This document shows positions 6,355 through 7,284 of a stretch of DNA of 7,284 nucleotides, piece by piece. Within the stretch, counting starts at the first letter, position 1; each line of letters begins with the position of its first letter. The stretch comes from an uncultured Clostridia bacterium. Lineage in GTDB: Bacteria; Bacillota; Clostridia; Christensenellales; Borkfalkiaceae. The notes below the pieces were generated by a model, which was given only the letters and a program-made list of their open reading frames with translations, did not search any database and had not been told where the DNA came from. The stretch spans positions 1 to 7,284 of the forward strand of contig CAMWUS010000068.1 of NCBI GenBank assembly GCA_947177495.1, read 5' to 3'. The position numbers and the translations under genes were made by a program.

Positions 6355-6840
6355 ATGTCCAACACCAAGAAAATTGTACTGATGTCAACCCTTGTCCTGT
6401 TGCTTGCCGTAACTGCGGTATTCAACTTCCTGCTCGCGGGCTCCGGTTCGGGCGTGCTCGACGCAAATGCCAGCGTTAAGGTCAACTATTTCACGACCTA
6501 TCGCGACAACCGCGTTTCCACCCGTAGCGAAGAGTTTATCCAGCTCGATAGCGTAATCGCCGCTTCCGCAACCGATTCCGCGGAATACACTGCGGCAATT
6601 CAAAGAAAGCAAGAGCTTGTAGAGATCATGGAAGACGAGCTTGTTATGGAAACCGTGCTCAAAGCAATGGGCTTCTCCGACGCAGCCGTGTCCATCGGTG
6701 ATACCGAATACATCAATATCTTCATCAATTCCGACGAGCTTACTGCGGAAATGCTCACAAAAATTCACTTCGCGCTCGAAGTAGAGCAGAACGTACGCGA
6801 AGGAAGCATCATAATTATGCCTGTTTACGCAGAAAGTTAA
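6355..6840 (+). CDS. spoIIIAH: Stage III sporulation protein AH, short form
   Basis: Mother-cell membrane protein whose YscJ/FliF-like extracellular domain binds forespore SpoIIQ to join the two halves of the channel. From the preferred start it has 161 residues (B. subtilis about 218). An N-terminal membrane helix spans about 7-28. After only about 15 residues comes the conserved helix 'YFTTYRDNRVSTRSEE' (45-60), then a long helix with 'QELVEIMEDELVMETVLKAMGF'. The ring-forming domain ends with strands 'AAVSIGDTEYINIFI' and 'SIIIMPVYAES'. In B. subtilis the stretch between membrane helix and this domain is much longer. The gene begins 32 bases after spoIIIAG, the only real gap in the operon, and has its own strong ribosome binding site. 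Its codons end in C more often than those of spoIIIAA-AF. No hairpin terminator is visible after the stop. Confidence 0.93.
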   Translation: MSNTKKIVLMSTLVLLLAVTAVFNFLLAGSGSGVLDANASVKVNYFTTYRDNRVSTRSEEFIQLDSVIAASATDSAEYTAAIQRKQELVEIMEDELVMETVLKAMGFSDAAVSIGDTEYINIFINSDELTAEMLTKIHFALEVEQNVREGSIIIMPVYAES

Positions 6841-6870
6841 GGAAAAACAGTAGTAAATTTGCAAAAGATG

Positions 6871-6879
6871 TGTTATAAT
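6871..6879 (+). promoter_or_regulatory. Extended -10 sigma-A promoter for the Asp23-like gene
   Basis: TGTTATAAT at 6871-6879 is a perfect extended -10 element (TG-N-TATAAT). At 17-base spacing the -35 region is TAGTAA (6851-6856), a three-of-six match, which extended -10 promoters tolerate. Transcription would start near 6886, just before the ribosome binding site AAAGGAG (6889-6895), giving a very short leader of about 15 bases. It would allow vegetative expression of the downstream gene independent of the sporulation operon. Confidence 0.75.
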
Positions 6880-6888
6880 AGTATCCAC

Positions 6889-6895
6889 AAAGGAG
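6889..6895 (+). promoter_or_regulatory. Ribosome binding site of the Asp23-like gene
   Basis: AAAGGAG is complementary to the 16S rRNA 3' end and sits 5 bases before the ATG at 6901, fixing that start codon. Confidence 0.85.
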
Positions 6896-6900
6896 TTATT

Positions 6901-7284
6901 ATGGCAAGTATCAGATACAATCCGAACGGACAAAAGGGTAAAATTACCTATAATTCCGATATCGTCAGCGGCATCGTCGTGCTCAGCCTCAGGGAAACCG
7001 AGGGCATCGAGCTTGTTCCTTCCAAGAGCAAGGGCATTAAACTCAGCTTTGAAAAGGAAGGCGTCTACGTAGATATTTCCGTAATTGCGCACTACGGCTA
7101 TAACGTGCCCGAAATCGCCTACGGAATCCAACAGACCATCAAACAAATGGTGGAATCCATGACGAAGTACAAAATCGCCAAAGTTGACGTACACGTGCAG
7201 AGCGTTGTTTTTCCCGAAGTAAAACCTGTCGTGCCCGAAGCAACAGAGGAAAGCGCGCAGCCCGAAGACGGGGAAGAGAAAGAC
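6901..7284 (+). CDS. Asp23/Gls24-family protein (YqhY-like), cut by the right edge
   Basis: The frame is open for 128 codons to the window end with no stop. Residues about 10-105 show the Asp23/Gls24 fold pattern: 'GKITYNSDIVSGIVVLSL', 'GIELVPSKSKGIKLSF', 'GVYVDISVIAHYGYNVPEIA', then helix 'YGIQQTIKQMVESM' and strand 'AKVDVHVQSVVFPE'. From about residue 108 a Pro/Glu-rich acidic tail begins, which probably ends soon after the edge. The family is cytoplasmic; members are linked to cell-envelope stress in Gram-positives, and B. subtilis YqhY has been connected with control of acetyl-CoA carboxylase. The start is ATG at 6901 with an ideal ribosome binding site. YqhY-like genes commonly follow spoIIIA and precede nusB, so nusB probably lies just outside. 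I am confident of the family, not of the exact function. Confidence 0.88.
   Translation, partial: MASIRYNPNGQKGKITYNSDIVSGIVVLSLRETEGIELVPSKSKGIKLSFEKEGVYVDISVIAHYGYNVPEIAYGIQQTIKQMVESMTKYKIAKVDVHVQSVVFPEVKPVVPEATEESAQPEDGEEKD

Noticed and set aside
6859..6864. TTGCAA as a -35 box for the Asp23-like gene
   Set aside because: It lies only 9 bases from the TATAAT box, too close for a sigma-A -35 element; the TG extension explains the promoter better.
6385..7194. Minus-strand open frame (269 codons) spanning spoIIIAH and the Asp23-like gene
   Set aside because: It crosses a good + strand promoter and two recognised genes, and its His/Phe/Asp-rich composition is what the reverse complement of Glu/Ile/Val-rich genes gives.

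Overview
The window comes from an endospore-forming member of the Firmicutes, most likely class Clostridia. The evidence is a complete eight-gene spoIIIA operon read left to right, with family-typical gene order, tight translational coupling and several GTG starts. Base composition is moderate by eye. A gut or plant-fibre-degrading clostridial lineage would fit the upstream arabinofuranosidase, but that is an inference and I cannot name a genus.

Layout. Positions 1-2360 hold the 3' part of a GH51 alpha-L-arabinofuranosidase gene whose 5' end lies outside the window. A 79-base gap (2361-2439) follows, with a perfect 15-bp hairpin terminator and, directly abutting it, a sigma-E-like promoter placed so close to the next ATG that the first sporulation gene may be translated without a leader. 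Positions 2440-6840 are spoIIIAA, AB, AC, AD, AE, AF, AG and AH. Most junctions overlap or nearly touch; only spoIIIAH is set apart, by 32 bases carrying a strong ribosome binding site. A short gap (6841-6900) holds an extended -10 sigma-A promoter and a strong ribosome binding site for an Asp23/Gls24-family (YqhY-like) gene that runs off the right edge at 7284.

How the genes work together. From knowledge of Bacillus subtilis, the SpoIIIA proteins are made in the mother cell under sigma-E. They form a secretion-like 'feeding tube' with forespore SpoIIQ across the two membranes of the engulfed forespore. SpoIIIAA is the cytoplasmic ATPase. AB, AC, AD and AE are membrane parts related to type II/III secretion components. 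AF, AG and AH are single- or double-pass proteins with ring-building domains in the intermembrane space. The Asp23-like gene is a usual downstream neighbour of spoIIIA, although accB and accC, which lie between them in B. subtilis, are absent here.

The most notable feature is that all three ring-forming subunits are short: AF 151, AG 117 and AH 161 residues, against roughly 206, 229 and 218 in B. subtilis. AG in particular appears to lack the whole insertion that builds the beta-triangle of the B. subtilis ring. I see no RNA genes, CRISPR arrays, insertion sequences or prophage parts.
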